A DNA stretch of 64,000 bases from NCBI GenBank assembly GCA_963759735.1, contig CAVXAF010000007.1, positions 992,001 through 1,056,000 of the forward strand, given 5' to 3'. This stretch comes from Hyphomicrobium_A sp963759735. Its GTDB lineage: Bacteria; Pseudomonadota; Alphaproteobacteria; Rhizobiales; Hyphomicrobiaceae. Below, in pieces: positions 52,630-63,930 of this stretch. Under the pieces are notes generated by a model. It saw only the letters and a program-made list of their open reading frames with translations, was not told the origin of the DNA and searched no databases. Position numbers and translations under genes: made by a program. The first letter of the stretch is position 1. Each line of letters opens with the position of its first letter.

Positions 52630-52830
52630 ATGCCCAAGATGAAGACCAAGAGCGGCGCCAAAAAGCGCTTCAAGATGACGGGTACGGGCAAGGTGAGAGC
52701 CGCTGCCCAGGGCAAGCGCCACGGTATGATCAAGCGCACCGCGAAGTTCATTCGCGACGCGCGCGGCACCATGGTGCTCAACGACTCTGACGCGAAGATC
52801 GTCAAGAAGTACATGCCCTACGCGCGCTGA
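52630..52830 (+). CDS. rpmI: 50S ribosomal protein L35 (bL35)
   Basis: The 66-residue basic protein starts MPKMKTKSGAKKRFKMTGTG and ends KKYMPYAR, both L35 hallmarks. The ATG at 52630 has AAAGGA nine bases upstream. An in-frame upstream start at 52609 is less likely. rplT follows 64 bases later. Confidence 0.98.
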   Translation: MPKMKTKSGAKKRFKMTGTGKVRAAAQGKRHGMIKRTAKFIRDARGTMVLNDSDAKIVKKYMPYAR

Positions 52831-52894
52831 GCAGACCCTGATCGAAAGTCAGGCGTTCGCGCATTCGTACATCGTCATCTAACGGAGCATTCCC

Positions 52895-53272
52895 ATGGCA
52901 CGCGTCAAGCGCGGTGTTACCGCCCATGCCAAGCACAAGAAAGTTCTCAAGGCGGCCAAAGGTTTTTATGGCCGCCGCAAGAATACCATCCGGGTCGCCA
53001 AGCAGGCCGTCGAGAAGGCGCTGCAGTATCAGTATCGCGATCGCAAGGCCAAGAAGCGCACCTTCCGCGCTCTGTGGATCCAGCGCATCAACGCTGCGGT
53101 GCGCGAGCACGGCATGACGTACGGTCGATTTATCGACGGCCTCAACAAGGCTGGCATCGAGATCGATCGCAAGGTGCTGGCCGATCTCGCCGTCAAGGAT
53201 GCCCTCGGGTTCAAGGCCCTGGCCGATGCGGCCGCCGCTGCAGTCAAGAAGGCCGAGAAGGCCGCCGCTTAA
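52895..53272 (+). CDS. rplT: 50S ribosomal protein L20 (bL20)
   Basis: The 125-residue protein begins MARVKRGVTAHAKHKKVLK, continues GFYGRRKNTIRVAKQAVEKA and has FRALWIQRINAAVREHGMTY, diagnostic of L20. It binds 23S rRNA early in assembly and in many bacteria represses its own operon. An Ala/Lys-rich tail (AAAAAVKKAEKAAA) extends the C terminus slightly. An upstream AACGGAG serves as ribosome site. Confidence 0.98.
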   Translation: MARVKRGVTAHAKHKKVLKAAKGFYGRRKNTIRVAKQAVEKALQYQYRDRKAKKRTFRALWIQRINAAVREHGMTYGRFIDGLNKAGIEIDRKVLADLAVKDALGFKALADAAAAAVKKAEKAAA

Positions 53273-53287
53273 GGTCCTTCGACGCTA

Positions 53288-53399
53288 GTCATCCTCGGCC
53301 CCGGCCGAGGATGCTGGCATCCGCTTGCTCCGGCGCATACGCAAGGTGGATCCTCGGGGTCGTGCTGCACGCATGCCTGCGGCATAGTCCGAGGACGAC
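53288..53399. repeat. MITE-like intergenic repeat between rplT and pheS
   Basis: The 112-base element has terminal inverted repeats, GTCATCCTCGG at the left and CCGAGGACGAC at the right (10 of 11 match). There are internal dyads too: CCTCGGCC with GGCCGAGG, and GGATCCTCGGGG. I recall GTCATCCTCGG-type elements scattered through many Hyphomicrobiales genomes. It interrupts the rplT-pheS spacing and leaves 24 bases before the pheS start. Confidence 0.65.
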
Positions 53400-53423
53400 A
53401 CTTGGAATAGGCTGAGAGAGCGA

Positions 53424-54506
53424 ATGTCTTCGACGGATACAGGCACGGACCTCAAGTCGCTCGAGACTGAACTGCTCGCGGCGATTGCCGGTGCGGGTGA
53501 CCTTGCCGGCATCGAGCAGGTGCGCATCGGCGTGCTCGGCAAGAAGGGACGCATCGCCGAGCTGATGGCGACGCTCGGCACCATGCCGCCGGAAGCACGC
53601 AAGGGCTTCGGCCAGTCGGTCAACGACATCAAGGCGCGCGTCACCGAAGCGCTGGATGCCCGCAAGGCTGCGCTCGATGGTGAGGCCCTGTCGCAGCGAC
53701 TTTCCAGCGAGCGCGCCGACGTCACGTTGCCGGTGCGCTTGGGTCCGGTTGCCGAAGGACGCATCCATCCGGTCAGCCAGGTCTATGACGAGTGCGTCGA
53801 GATCTTTGCCGACATGGGCTTTGCCGTCGCCGAGGGACCGGATATCGAATCCGACGACCTCAACTTCACCAAGCTCAACATTCCGCCCGAGCATCCCGCG
53901 CGCCAGGAGCACGACACCTTCTACCTGCGGCCGAAGCAGGATGGATCGCGGATGGTGCTGCGCACGCATACAAGCCCGGTACAGATCCGCACCATGCTGG
54001 CGCAGAAGCCGCCCATTCGTATCATCGCGCCGGGCCGCGTCTATCGCAGCGACAGCGACCAGACCCACACGCCTATGTTCCATCAGATCGAGGGTCTCGT
54101 CATCGACGAGACCACGCACATGGGACATCTGAAGTGGGTGCTCGAGGAATTCTGCAAGGCGTTCTTCGAGGTCGACGAAGTGAAGATGCGCTTCCGCGCG
54201 TCGCACTTCCCGTTCACCGAGCCGTCGATGGAAGTGGACATCGGCGCCGAGGCCATCGGCAAGCCGGGCCAGTGGCTGGAGATTCTCGGCTGCGGGATGG
54301 TGCATCCCAACGTGCTGCGCAACTGCGGCCTTGATCCCGAGACCTACCAGGGCTTCGCATTCGGCATGGGCCTCGACCGCCTCGCCATGCTGAAGTACGG
54401 CATCCCTGATCTGCGCGCGATGTTCTCAGCCGACCTGCGCTGGTTGCGCCACTATGGGTTTTCGGTGCTCGACGTTCCGACACTATCGGGCGGGCTTTCG
54501 CCATGA
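53424..54506 (+). CDS. pheS: Phenylalanine-tRNA ligase alpha subunit
   Basis: The 360-residue class II synthetase subunit has an N-terminal coiled coil and the catalytic core: HPVSQVYDECVEIFADMGF, motif 2 in RVYRSDSDQTHTPMFHQIEG, FPFTEPSMEVDI and motif 3 in GFAFGMGLDRLAMLKYGI. It charges tRNA-Phe as an alpha2beta2 enzyme with PheT. It overlaps pheT by four bases (ATGA). Confidence 0.98.
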   Translation: MSSTDTGTDLKSLETELLAAIAGAGDLAGIEQVRIGVLGKKGRIAELMATLGTMPPEARKGFGQSVNDIKARVTEALDARKAALDGEALSQRLSSERADVTLPVRLGPVAEGRIHPVSQVYDECVEIFADMGFAVAEGPDIESDDLNFTKLNIPPEHPARQEHDTFYLRPKQDGSRMVLRTHTSPVQIRTMLAQKPPIRIIAPGRVYRSDSDQTHTPMFHQIEGLVIDETTHMGHLKWVLEEFCKAFFEVDEVKMRFRASHFPFTEPSMEVDIGAEAIGKPGQWLEILGCGMVHPNVLRNCGLDPETYQGFAFGMGLDRLAMLKYGIPDLRAMFSADLRWLRHYGFSVLDVPTLSGGLSP

Positions 54507-56935
54507 AGTTCACGCTGTCCTGGCTCAAGGACCACCTGAAGACCAAGGCGACGGTCGATGAGATCGCGACCAAGCTGTCGGCCATCGGTCTGGAAGTCGA
54601 AAGCGTCGACGACCCGGCCGCCAAGCTGGCGGCATTCACCGTCGCGCGCGTGGTCGATGCCAAGCAGCATCCCAACGCCGATCGCCTGCGCGTCGTGCAG
54701 GTCGAGATCGAAAAGGGCAAGCCGCCGGTCGAGGTCGTCTGCGGGGCGCCGAATGCGCGCGCCGGCATGGTCGCTGTGTTCGCCCCGCTCGGCACGTTCA
54801 TTCCCGGCAGCGGCATCACGCTCGAGAAGAAGCCAGTGCGCGGCGTTGTATCGAACGGCATGCTCGTCTCCGAGCGCGAGCTGCAACTCTCTGAAGAGCA
54901 CGCGGGCATCATCGAGTTGCCGGCCGACATGGGCGCTCATGTCGGAGAGCGCTACGCCGACGTGATGGGGCTCGCAGATCCGGTGTTCGAAGTGAAGCTG
55001 ACGCCGAACCGTCCGGACTGCACCGGCGTGCGCGGCATTGCCCGCGACCTCGCCGCTGCCGGGCTCGGCACGCTGAAGCCGGAGAAAGCCATCGTCGGGG
55101 TCGAAGGCGCCGAAGCTTCGCCCATCGAGGTGAAGCTCGAGTTTTCGCCGGAGACGGCCGACGCATGCCCGGTGTTCGCCGCGCATTACATCAAGGGCGT
55201 CGCCAATGGGCCCTCGCCCGCTTGGCTGCAAACGCGCCTCAAGGCGGTCGGTCTGCGGCCGATCAATGCGCTGGTCGACGTCACAAACTACATCAGCCAG
55301 GATCGCGGCCGCCCGCTGCACGTCTATGACGCCGACAAGCTCAAGGGCGATGTTCGCGCGCGGCTCGGCAAGGCGGGCGAGAAGTTCCTCGGCCTCGATG
55401 GCAAGGAGCACGCCGTCGATGCCACCATGTGCGTCATCGCCGACGACAACGGGCCGCTCGGGCTGGGCGGCATCATCGGCGGTGAAGCCTCCGGCGCGAC
55501 CGATGCGACGACCAACGTGCTGATCGAATGCGCGCTATTTGATCCGCTGCGAACGGCGGCGACGGGCCGCAAGACCGGCCTCGTCACGGATGCACGCTAT
55601 CGCTTCGAGCGCGGCGTTGATCCTCAGTCGGTGCTGCACGGCCTCGATCTGGCGACGCAGATGATCCACAAGCTCTGCGGCGGCAAGCCGACCCACACGG
55701 CGATGGCCGGCACGGTCCCGGATACGCGCCGCAGCATCACGTTCGATTCAGCGAAAGTCGCCAAGCTGGCCGGTTTGAAACTGCCGGTAGGCGAGATCCG
55801 CAAAATCCTGGAATCGCTCGGCTGCGAGATCGAAGGCAAAGGCGAGGTGTTCACCGTCACGACGCCGTCGTGGCGTCCCGATCTGCATGGCAGCGCCGAC
55901 CTCGTCGAGGAAGTGGTGCGCATCGCCGGCATCGATCGCGTGCCGGCGACGGCTCTGCCGCGGCCTGCCGGCGTGGCGCGCGCGGTACTGACCGAACGCC
56001 AGAAGCGTTCGCGTCGCGCCCGCCGGGCATTGGCAGCGCGCGGGCTCATCGAGGCCATCACCTGGTCGTTCATTCCGCAGGCTGAGGCAAAAGCCTTCGG
56101 CGGCGGCGCCCCGACGCTCGATCTTGCCAATCCCATTTCAGTCGAGATGTCGTCGATGCGGCCAGGGCTGCTGCCGGGACTGTTGTCGGCGCTGAAGCGC
56201 AACCGCAATCGCGGCTTTGCCGACGCTGCTTTGTTCGAACTCGGGCAGGCCTATCGTGGCGAGCAGCCTGACGATCAATACGTTGCCGCTTCGGGCGCGC
56301 GCGCCGGCACCGCCAAGCTGGGCGGCAGCGATCGTCACTGGGGTGGGGCCGCCAAGGATGTCGACCTGTTCGACGCCAAGGCCGATGTGCTCGCGGTTCT
56401 GGCGGCGCTCGGTTTTGACGCTTCCAAAGCGCAGATCACGCGCGATGCGCCGGCCTGGTATCACCCCGGCCGGTCGGGCACGTTGCGCCTCGGTCCCAAG
56501 ACCGTGCTCGCCTATTTCGGCGAGCTTCATCCCGCCACCCTGAGGGCGCTCGATGTCGCCGCACCTGTCGCGGCATTCGAGGTTTTCCTCGATGCGGTGC
56601 CCGCGCCGAAGGCGAAGAGCCGCACCAAGCCGCGCCTGGAGGTCAACGACCTGCTGCCGGTGCGCCGCGACTTCGCTTTCGTACTTGATCGCGGCGTGGC
56701 GGCCGGCGACGTCGTGCGGGCGGCGGCCGGCGCCGACAAAGCGCTGATCCGCGAGGTCGCGGTGTTCGACGTGTTCGAGGGCGGCGCGCTTGAGAAGGAA
56801 GGCAAGAAGTCGCTGGCTATCGAGGTGACGCTGCAACCGACGGCCGAAACCTTGACGGACAAGGACATCGAGGCCGTGACGCAAAAGGTGGCGGCGGCCG
56901 TCAAGGCGGCCACGGGCGGCGAAATCCGCTCCTGA
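54503..56935 (+). CDS. pheT: Phenylalanine-tRNA ligase beta subunit
   Basis: The 810-residue protein begins MKFTLSWLKDHLKTKATVDE and has, in order, a tRNA-binding EMAP-type domain (VVQVEIEKGKPPVEVVCGAP), the B3/B4 editing region (LIPR-type, PINALVDVTNYISQDRGRPL), B5, the class II-like core and a C-terminal ferredoxin-fold anticodon domain (LEVNDLLPVRRDFAFVLDRG). Length and domain order are normal. It ends the translation cluster. Confidence 0.98.
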   Translation: MKFTLSWLKDHLKTKATVDEIATKLSAIGLEVESVDDPAAKLAAFTVARVVDAKQHPNADRLRVVQVEIEKGKPPVEVVCGAPNARAGMVAVFAPLGTFIPGSGITLEKKPVRGVVSNGMLVSERELQLSEEHAGIIELPADMGAHVGERYADVMGLADPVFEVKLTPNRPDCTGVRGIARDLAAAGLGTLKPEKAIVGVEGAEASPIEVKLEFSPETADACPVFAAHYIKGVANGPSPAWLQTRLKAVGLRPINALVDVTNYISQDRGRPLHVYDADKLKGDVRARLGKAGEKFLGLDGKEHAVDATMCVIADDNGPLGLGGIIGGEASGATDATTNVLIECALFDPLRTAATGRKTGLVTDARYRFERGVDPQSVLHGLDLATQMIHKLCGGKPTHTAMAGTVPDTRRSITFDSAKVAKLAGLKLPVGEIRKILESLGCEIEGKGEVFTVTTPSWRPDLHGSADLVEEVVRIAGIDRVPATALPRPAGVARAVLTERQKRSRRARRALAARGLIEAITWSFIPQAEAKAFGGGAPTLDLANPISVEMSSMRPGLLPGLLSALKRNRNRGFADAALFELGQAYRGEQPDDQYVAASGARAGTAKLGGSDRHWGGAAKDVDLFDAKADVLAVLAALGFDASKAQITRDAPAWYHPGRSGTLRLGPKTVLAYFGELHPATLRALDVAAPVAAFEVFLDAVPAPKAKSRTKPRLEVNDLLPVRRDFAFVLDRGVAAGDVVRAAAGADKALIREVAVFDVFEGGALEKEGKKSLAIEVTLQPTAETLTDKDIEAVTQKVAAAVKAATGGEIRS

Positions 56936-57019
56936 TCGCCCGGCTTAGTGGTTTTTCAGCAGAATGCGTGCTTGGTGTTCGCGGGCGGTAGAGCCCGCAA
57001 ACACGGGGAACGACGCACC

Positions 57020-57181
57020 ATGATGGATAACCGCAAGTTTCTGATTTTTGGCTTCCTCATTTGCGTTGCGGCGGCGCTCGCCTACACGTTCGTGTTCGCC
57101 GACCTGCCGTTCGTGACCGGGCCCACCTCGCCGGACGGCGCGCCGATCGAAGTCCCCGCGCCCGCAACCCCCGCGCCGTAG
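57020..57181 (+). CDS. Small membrane-anchored protein
   Basis: The 53-residue protein starts MMDNRKFLIFGFLICVAAAL, one membrane helix or signal anchor, and ends in a Pro/Ala-rich tail. The ribosome site is modest (ACGGGGAACGACG upstream). Similar short anchored proteins are common, and no function can be assigned. Confidence 0.5.
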   Translation: MMDNRKFLIFGFLICVAAALAYTFVFADLPFVTGPTSPDGAPIEVPAPATPAP

Positions 57182-57322
57182 CGTCAAGTCGCCACTCGCA
57201 CACGCGTCCGGATTTCCCATATCACCTGACGATCGATGTCGCCGGGCGCTAGCGCGTGGCGGCTCGCCTGATGCTATAAGCGCGTCGGCCCGTAGGTTCC
57301 TTATCCCAAGAGGCGCTCCGCG

Positions 57323-58705
57323 ATGACCGTGACGACGACTGCACCCGCGACGCCCGCGGTATTGCCTGTTGGCGGTGACAGCGACCTTCCGCACATCATC
57401 ATCGTCGGCGGCGGAGCCGGCGGCCTGGAGCTGGCGACGCGCCTCGGCGAGCGGCTCGGCCGCGACCGCTGGTGGCGCAAGAAGCAGGCGAAGATCTCGC
57501 TGATCGAGAAGTCGCGCACGCACATCTGGAAGCCGCTGCTGCACGAGATCGCCGCCGGCAGCATGGATACCGCGCAGCACGAGCTGGAGTACCAGGCGCA
57601 GGGCTACTGGCACGGCTTCCAGTTTCGCTATGGCGAGATGACCGGCATCGACCGCAAGAAGCAGCTCGTCTATCTCGCGGCCACTTATGACGAGGAGGGT
57701 CGGCAGATCACGCCGGTGCGCTCGTTCCGCTACGACATCCTGGTCATCGCCGTCGGCTGCGTCGGCAACGATTTCGGCACGCCGGGGGTCAAGGAAAACG
57801 CCATCATGCTCGATACCCCCGAGCAGGCGGAGCGCTTCAATCGGCGCCTCATCAACGCGCTGGTGCGCGCCTACGCGCAGGAAGAGCCGGTGCGGCCGGG
57901 ACAGCTCGACGTGGCGATCATCGGTGCTGGTGCGACCGGAACCGAGCTCGCCGCCGAACTGCATCAGACCGCGCGCGGAGTCGTCGCCTTCGGCCTCGAC
58001 AAGATCGATCCCGAGAAAGACGTGAAGATCTCGCTGATCGAGGCGGCGCCGCGCATTCTGCCGGCCCTGCCCGAACGTATCTCCAAGGCGGTGGCCGAAA
58101 CGCTGGGCGGACTGAAGGTCGAAATCCGTACCGGCTCGCCGGTGACGGCGGTGACGTCGGAAGGCGTGAAGTTGGCCAACGGCGGCTTCATCCCATCTGA
58201 GCTTGTCGTCTGGGCTGCCGGCGTCAAGGGACCCGACGTGCTCGCCAAGCTCGACGGGCTACAGGTGAGCCGCTCCAACCAGCTCGTCGTCACGCCGACA
58301 CTGCAGACGACCGACGATCCCAACATCTTCGCCATGGGCGATTGTGCGTACCTGGTGCCGGAGGGCGAGACGATGCCGATCCCGCCGCGTGCACAGGCGG
58401 CACATCAGGAAGCTTCCCACCTCTACTCAGAGATCCAGCGCAAGCTGAAGGGCGAAACGCTGCGCCCGTTCCATTATCGGGATTTTGGCTCGCTGGTTTC
58501 CCTGGGCGAATATTCGACCGTCGGCAGCCTGATGGGCTTCATCATCGGCCGCAGTCTATTCATCGAAGGGCTGTTCGCGCGCCTGATGTACCGCTCGCTT
58601 TACAAGATGCACGAGATGGCGCTGCACGGTCCGTGGAAGGTGGCGCTCGATACGCTGTCGCGCACGCTGACGCGGCGCACCGAGCCGGTCGTCAAGCTGC
58701 ACTAA
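57323..58705 (+). CDS. ndh: Type II NADH dehydrogenase
   Basis: The 460-residue FAD enzyme has the FAD-binding loop IIIVGGGAGGLELATRLGERL, a second Rossmann loop for NADH in VAIIGAGATGTELAAELHQ, and the FAD motif TDDPNIFAMGDCAYL. A C-terminal amphipathic/hydrophobic section (SLFIEGLFARLMYRSLYKMH) attaches it to the membrane. It passes electrons from NADH to quinone without pumping protons. An insertion of about 15 residues after the first loop distinguishes it from E. coli Ndh but is usual in alphaproteobacteria. Confidence 0.93.
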   Translation: MTVTTTAPATPAVLPVGGDSDLPHIIIVGGGAGGLELATRLGERLGRDRWWRKKQAKISLIEKSRTHIWKPLLHEIAAGSMDTAQHELEYQAQGYWHGFQFRYGEMTGIDRKKQLVYLAATYDEEGRQITPVRSFRYDILVIAVGCVGNDFGTPGVKENAIMLDTPEQAERFNRRLINALVRAYAQEEPVRPGQLDVAIIGAGATGTELAAELHQTARGVVAFGLDKIDPEKDVKISLIEAAPRILPALPERISKAVAETLGGLKVEIRTGSPVTAVTSEGVKLANGGFIPSELVVWAAGVKGPDVLAKLDGLQVSRSNQLVVTPTLQTTDDPNIFAMGDCAYLVPEGETMPIPPRAQAAHQEASHLYSEIQRKLKGETLRPFHYRDFGSLVSLGEYSTVGSLMGFIIGRSLFIEGLFARLMYRSLYKMHEMALHGPWKVALDTLSRTLTRRTEPVVKLH

Positions 58706-58787
58706 CGCCCGCGCCACCTCGTCCCGGAAGCCGCGATCGAAGCGAACGCTGTTCGACACCCAGCACAAAGAGCATGCGAACTCTGAA

Positions 58788-60317
58788 CTAGCCGCCGCGG
58801 CGCAGGGCCGACAGCAGCTCGGGCGTCGCGTATGAGTCGGCCGGCATGCCGAGCTTCACCTGCATATCCTTGACGGCGGCGCGCGTCTTGGCGCCGGCAA
58901 GGCCGTCGATCTTGCCTACGTCGTACCCGCGGGCGGCGAGGATGTGCTGGAGCTCTTTGGTCTGTCCCGCGTCAAGGCCGTTGGTATCGCCGCGACCGCG
59001 CGACATCGCACCGGCGCCGTCGATGCGGGTGGCAAGATAGGCGGCGGTCGTCGCGTAGCTCAGCGAATTGTTCCACTCGGTGTAAATATCGAAATTCGGG
59101 TAGGCCAGGAACGCGGGGCCGTAACGCCCCATGGGCAACAGCAGAGAGGCGTTGAGGTTGTCGGCGGGAACCGGGCTGCCGTCAGGATACTGGATCCCCC
59201 ACTGCTCCCACTGCGAGCGCGGCAGCTTGATCGCGAGATCGGCCTTTTCCCACGGCAGCTCCTTGGTCACACGCACTTCCTCGATCCACGGCTCGTTGGA
59301 ACGCCAGCCAAGGTTCTTCATATAGTTGGCGGTGGAGCCGATGACGTCGTCGTCGTTCGAGAACAGGTTGATGCGGCCGTCGCCGTCGTAGTCGATGGCG
59401 TAGTCGAGGTAGCGGGTGGGCAGGAACTGGGTCTGCCCGATCTCGCCGGCCCACGAGCCGATCATGCCGGACGGGCTCATGTCGCCGCGGTCCATGATCT
59501 GCAACGCCGCGATCAACTCCTCGGTGAACATGTAGCTGCGGCGGCAGTCGTAGGCGAGGGCGACGAGCGAGGGCAGGATAGGGAGCTTGCCCATGCCGGC
59601 GCCGAAGTCGCTTTCCAGCGCCCAGAAGCCGGTGATGACCGAGGCAGGCACGCCGAACTCCTTGTTGGCGCGCTCGAACGTGGCGCGGTGCTCGGCGACT
59701 TTGCGCTTGCTCGACTGCACGCGGTTCGGCGTCGCCAGCTTGGTCTGGAAGTCGAGGAAGCTCATGACGAAGATGGCGCCCTGCTTGCGGTCGCGCCCGA
59801 TGATGCCTGTGGCGAGCGGGGTCGCGTCGACGACGGCGATCGATTGACGGCTGACGCCGCGCGATGCTGCTTCCTTGCGGAAGCGCGCCTTCCACGCTTC
59901 GAAGCTCTCGGTATTGCGGCAGTTCTCCTTGGCCGGCGGATAGGGTGGGCGCTTCTGCGGATGCGTGCCGTGCGCTGAAATGCCGGCGGTCGTCTCGGCG
60001 GCCGCAGTCTGGGCAACCGGCGCAGCGGCCGGCGCGGCCTCGGATGGCGCGGTCTGTGCGGAGTCGGAAGGTGGTGCAACGGGTGCCGGTGCGGTCGCTG
60101 CCGGGGCCATGCCTGCCGGCGCCTCAGTTGCCGTTGCCGCGGTGGCCGGTGCGACAGTCGCAGGGACCGCCGGCGGCGGCGTCTTGCGCGCGGCCTTTTT
60201 CTTGGGCGGTTCTACTCGGAAGGCGGGGGAGGCTTCGATCTGTGCTTGGGCGACGTCGCTGGCGCCGAAAAGAATGGCGGCGGCGATGACCACCGCGCAG
60301 TATTTAATGACTTCCAT
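58788..60317 (-). CDS. Lytic murein transglycosylase (MltB-like) with peptidoglycan-binding domain
   Basis: The 509-residue exported protein has a signal peptide (CAVVIAAAILFGASDVAQAQ), a long Ala/Pro-rich linker, and a MltB-type catalytic domain. The catalytic Glu lies in VITGFWALESDFGAGMGKLP; MIGSWAGEIGQTQFLPTRYL and YDGDGRINLFSNDDDVIGST follow. A C-terminal peptidoglycan-binding domain (LQHILAARGYDVGKIDGLAG) ends it. It cleaves glycan strands, leaving 1,6-anhydro-MurNAc. The ATG at 60317 is the start of the signal peptide; an upstream in-frame ATG at 60347 is less likely. Confidence 0.94.
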   Translation of the reverse strand: MEVIKYCAVVIAAAILFGASDVAQAQIEASPAFRVEPPKKKAARKTPPPAVPATVAPATAATATEAPAGMAPAATAPAPVAPPSDSAQTAPSEAAPAAAPVAQTAAAETTAGISAHGTHPQKRPPYPPAKENCRNTESFEAWKARFRKEAASRGVSRQSIAVVDATPLATGIIGRDRKQGAIFVMSFLDFQTKLATPNRVQSSKRKVAEHRATFERANKEFGVPASVITGFWALESDFGAGMGKLPILPSLVALAYDCRRSYMFTEELIAALQIMDRGDMSPSGMIGSWAGEIGQTQFLPTRYLDYAIDYDGDGRINLFSNDDDVIGSTANYMKNLGWRSNEPWIEEVRVTKELPWEKADLAIKLPRSQWEQWGIQYPDGSPVPADNLNASLLLPMGRYGPAFLAYPNFDIYTEWNNSLSYATTAAYLATRIDGAGAMSRGRGDTNGLDAGQTKELQHILAARGYDVGKIDGLAGAKTRAAVKDMQVKLGMPADSYATPELLSALRRGG

Positions 60318-60495
60318 CACGCGTCCTTCGGCATTTTTTGCTTTCAAGGGCGGTACTCAATGCCCGTCGATGTGGCCACGTCAAGACGCTGGCGATCGCC
60401 CGGCGTGCGGTATTTTCGGCTCATCCAGGAAAAGGCACGGTTACTCAAGCGCCTGCCCCTTTCTAGGGGCGGAGGGCGGTGCTATCTAGCGCGCC

Positions 60496-62299
<1,804 letters not shown>

Positions 62300-62464
62300 G
62301 CGCGCGCCTCTCTGCCGACGTATTGTCTCCCGGCGACCGATCGCTGATCTGCGGCAACGCCACGCCAGCGCCTTGTCGCGGCCACGCCAACGCCATGGGC
62401 ACGCAGCATCTTGCCGGCAAAGCGCGCCTGGCGTGCCGAGGACTGAGAAACCAAGGAGCACATC

Positions 62465-62812
62465 GTGAAAAAACTGAGATCGGCGGTCGCCTCCGTCGTA
62501 TGCGCTTCGCTGCTGCTGCCGGTGCTGCCGTCGGCGCACGCTACGGCTGCCCCCATCGGCAAGACGACCATCACGAATGATGACGGCGCTGTTACACTCG
62601 TCGGACGCCGCGGACGCGGTTGGGGGCCAGGTGCCGGCGCCATCATCGGCGGCCTAATCGTCGGTGGTCTCATCGCGGCATCGATCCGCGAGGGCCGGGC
62701 CGATGATCGCGATATGCGTCGCTGCGACCGCGACTTCCGCGGCTTTGATCCGCGCTCGGGAACGTACATTGATCGCTACGGCGAAGAGCGTATCTGCCCG
62801 TATCTGCGCTAA
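62465..62812 (+). CDS. BA14K-type exported protein
   Basis: The 115-residue protein starts at a GTG after AAGGAG and has a signal peptide (ASVVCASLLLPVLPSAHATA). A Gly-rich membrane-like segment (GAGAIIGGLIVGGLIAAS) follows. The C-terminal motif CDRDFRGFDPRSGTYIDRYG with ICPYL matches the BA14K module (C-x5-F-x-S/G-FDP-x-SGTY...C-P), known from Brucella and relatives as an immunoreactive protein needed for normal envelope. The family is typical of Hyphomicrobiales. Confidence 0.85.
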   Translation: MKKLRSAVASVVCASLLLPVLPSAHATAAPIGKTTITNDDGAVTLVGRRGRGWGPGAGAIIGGLIVGGLIAASIREGRADDRDMRRCDRDFRGFDPRSGTYIDRYGEERICPYLR

Positions 62813-62840
62813 GCACTTCGGCCACACGCAAGGCTTTTGT

Positions 62841-62869
62841 TGAGGCGTCGGTTGCAAACCGGCGCCTCA
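62841..62869 (+). terminator. Intrinsic-terminator-like hairpin after the BA14K gene
   Basis: TGAGGCGTCGGTT pairs with AACCGGCGCCTCA with one mismatch across a short loop, 28 bases after the stop. On the plus strand only TGTCGTTT follows, a weak T tract, so it is a plausible but not ideal terminator. Confidence 0.55.
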
Positions 62870-63154
62870 TGTCGTTTCAAGACGCATACGGCGCATCGCC
62901 GCAGCACATTAACCTTGCCGTATTCTTACCACACGGCGTGGCACACTCACATGCAACCCGGCACGGTCATCGCCAGTCGATGACCACTGCGTTAGCCGCT
63001 CGACGACAGGCGAGTTGGTAACCGGGGACTGCGCAGGACTGTTCACCTGACGGCTGGCTGTGTGCGGCCGTCGGCGCTGAGCGGGCTGCGAATTGAAATG
63101 GGGCGCGAGCTGTGATCAGCCGTCCCGAAAATCTGTACATACCCAGGAGTAGTC
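62870..63154. other. Intergenic region before the M15-like peptidase gene
   Basis: With the hairpin, about 340 bases carry no gene. The right end has CAGGAG seven bases before the ATG. The AT-richer part near 62905-62940 could contain a promoter, but no clear pair of boxes is seen. Confidence 0.4.
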
Positions 63155-63841
63155 ATGATCAAGCGGCTCTCATCCGCAGCGATCGGCGTTGCGCTCGTTT
63201 TGACCGTCAACTCGGCCCAAGCGGCTCCCTACTTCGGCTACGACGGCCGTAACTACGGCGAGCCCCCACAGGCGCTCAACTGGGGGCGCCCGGAAGCCAA
63301 GAACGTCAAGCGGGTCAAGGACGACCCGCAGGCGCCGCGGAAGTGCCTGACCACCGCCGTGCATGCCGTGCTCGACCAGATCGAAGCGCGTTTTGGACCG
63401 GTGAAGGTGATCTCCACCTGCCGCCCGGGCGCGCGCATCGCCGGCTCGGGACGCATCTCGCGTCACGCCAGCGGCAATGCGGTCGACTTCGAGGCCGGCA
63501 ACCGCAAGGGGGCGATCATCAATTGGCTCGTCGCCAACCACAAGAAGGGTGGGACGATGACCTATCCGGACATGAGCCACATCCACGTCGATGTCGGACA
63601 GCATTTCGTCTCGCTGGCCGGTGGGCGCAAGTATGCGAGCCGTAACACGCGCTCCAGCAACCGCTATGCTTCGAACTCGCGTTACGATCGCGGCTACGAG
63701 CGCACCTCCTATGACCGGGACTCCCGCTCGTACAGCCGCTCACGCCGCTCCTCGTCGCGTGAGGTGGCCTACGAACGCTATTCCGGGAACGGCTCGGGGA
63801 CCGGACGCTACTCGGGTGGCTATGCCACCATGTATCGCTAG
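63155..63841 (+). CDS. Exported M15/DUF882-like peptidase
   Basis: The 228-residue protein has a signal peptide (AAIGVALVLTVNSAQA) and a zinc-peptidase-like domain. ISTCRPGARIAGSGRISRHA and GNAVDFEAG give the first His and the Asp, and DMSHIHVDVG gives the HxH end of the site, as in DUF882/M15A cell-wall enzymes. Two Cys, in PRKCLTTAV and STCRPG, may form a disulfide. The last 70 residues are a low-complexity Ser/Arg/Tyr tail. It may trim peptidoglycan stems. Confidence 0.85.
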   Translation: MIKRLSSAAIGVALVLTVNSAQAAPYFGYDGRNYGEPPQALNWGRPEAKNVKRVKDDPQAPRKCLTTAVHAVLDQIEARFGPVKVISTCRPGARIAGSGRISRHASGNAVDFEAGNRKGAIINWLVANHKKGGTMTYPDMSHIHVDVGQHFVSLAGGRKYASRNTRSSNRYASNSRYDRGYERTSYDRDSRSYSRSRRSSSREVAYERYSGNGSGTGRYSGGYATMYR

Positions 63842-63900
63842 GACCCAGTTCGGCGTCTCGGCTCTTCTCGAGCCCGGGCGAGCGCCGACCGAGACAACAG

Positions 63901-63930
63901 AGGGCGCCAGGCTTCTGCCTGGCGCCCTTT
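63901..63930 (+). terminator. Rho-independent terminator of the M15-like peptidase gene
   Basis: AGGGCGCCAGG pairs perfectly with CCTGGCGCCCT around a six-base loop, followed by TTTCAT. It lies about 60 bases after the stop codon. Downstream to the window end I see no gene. Confidence 0.8.
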
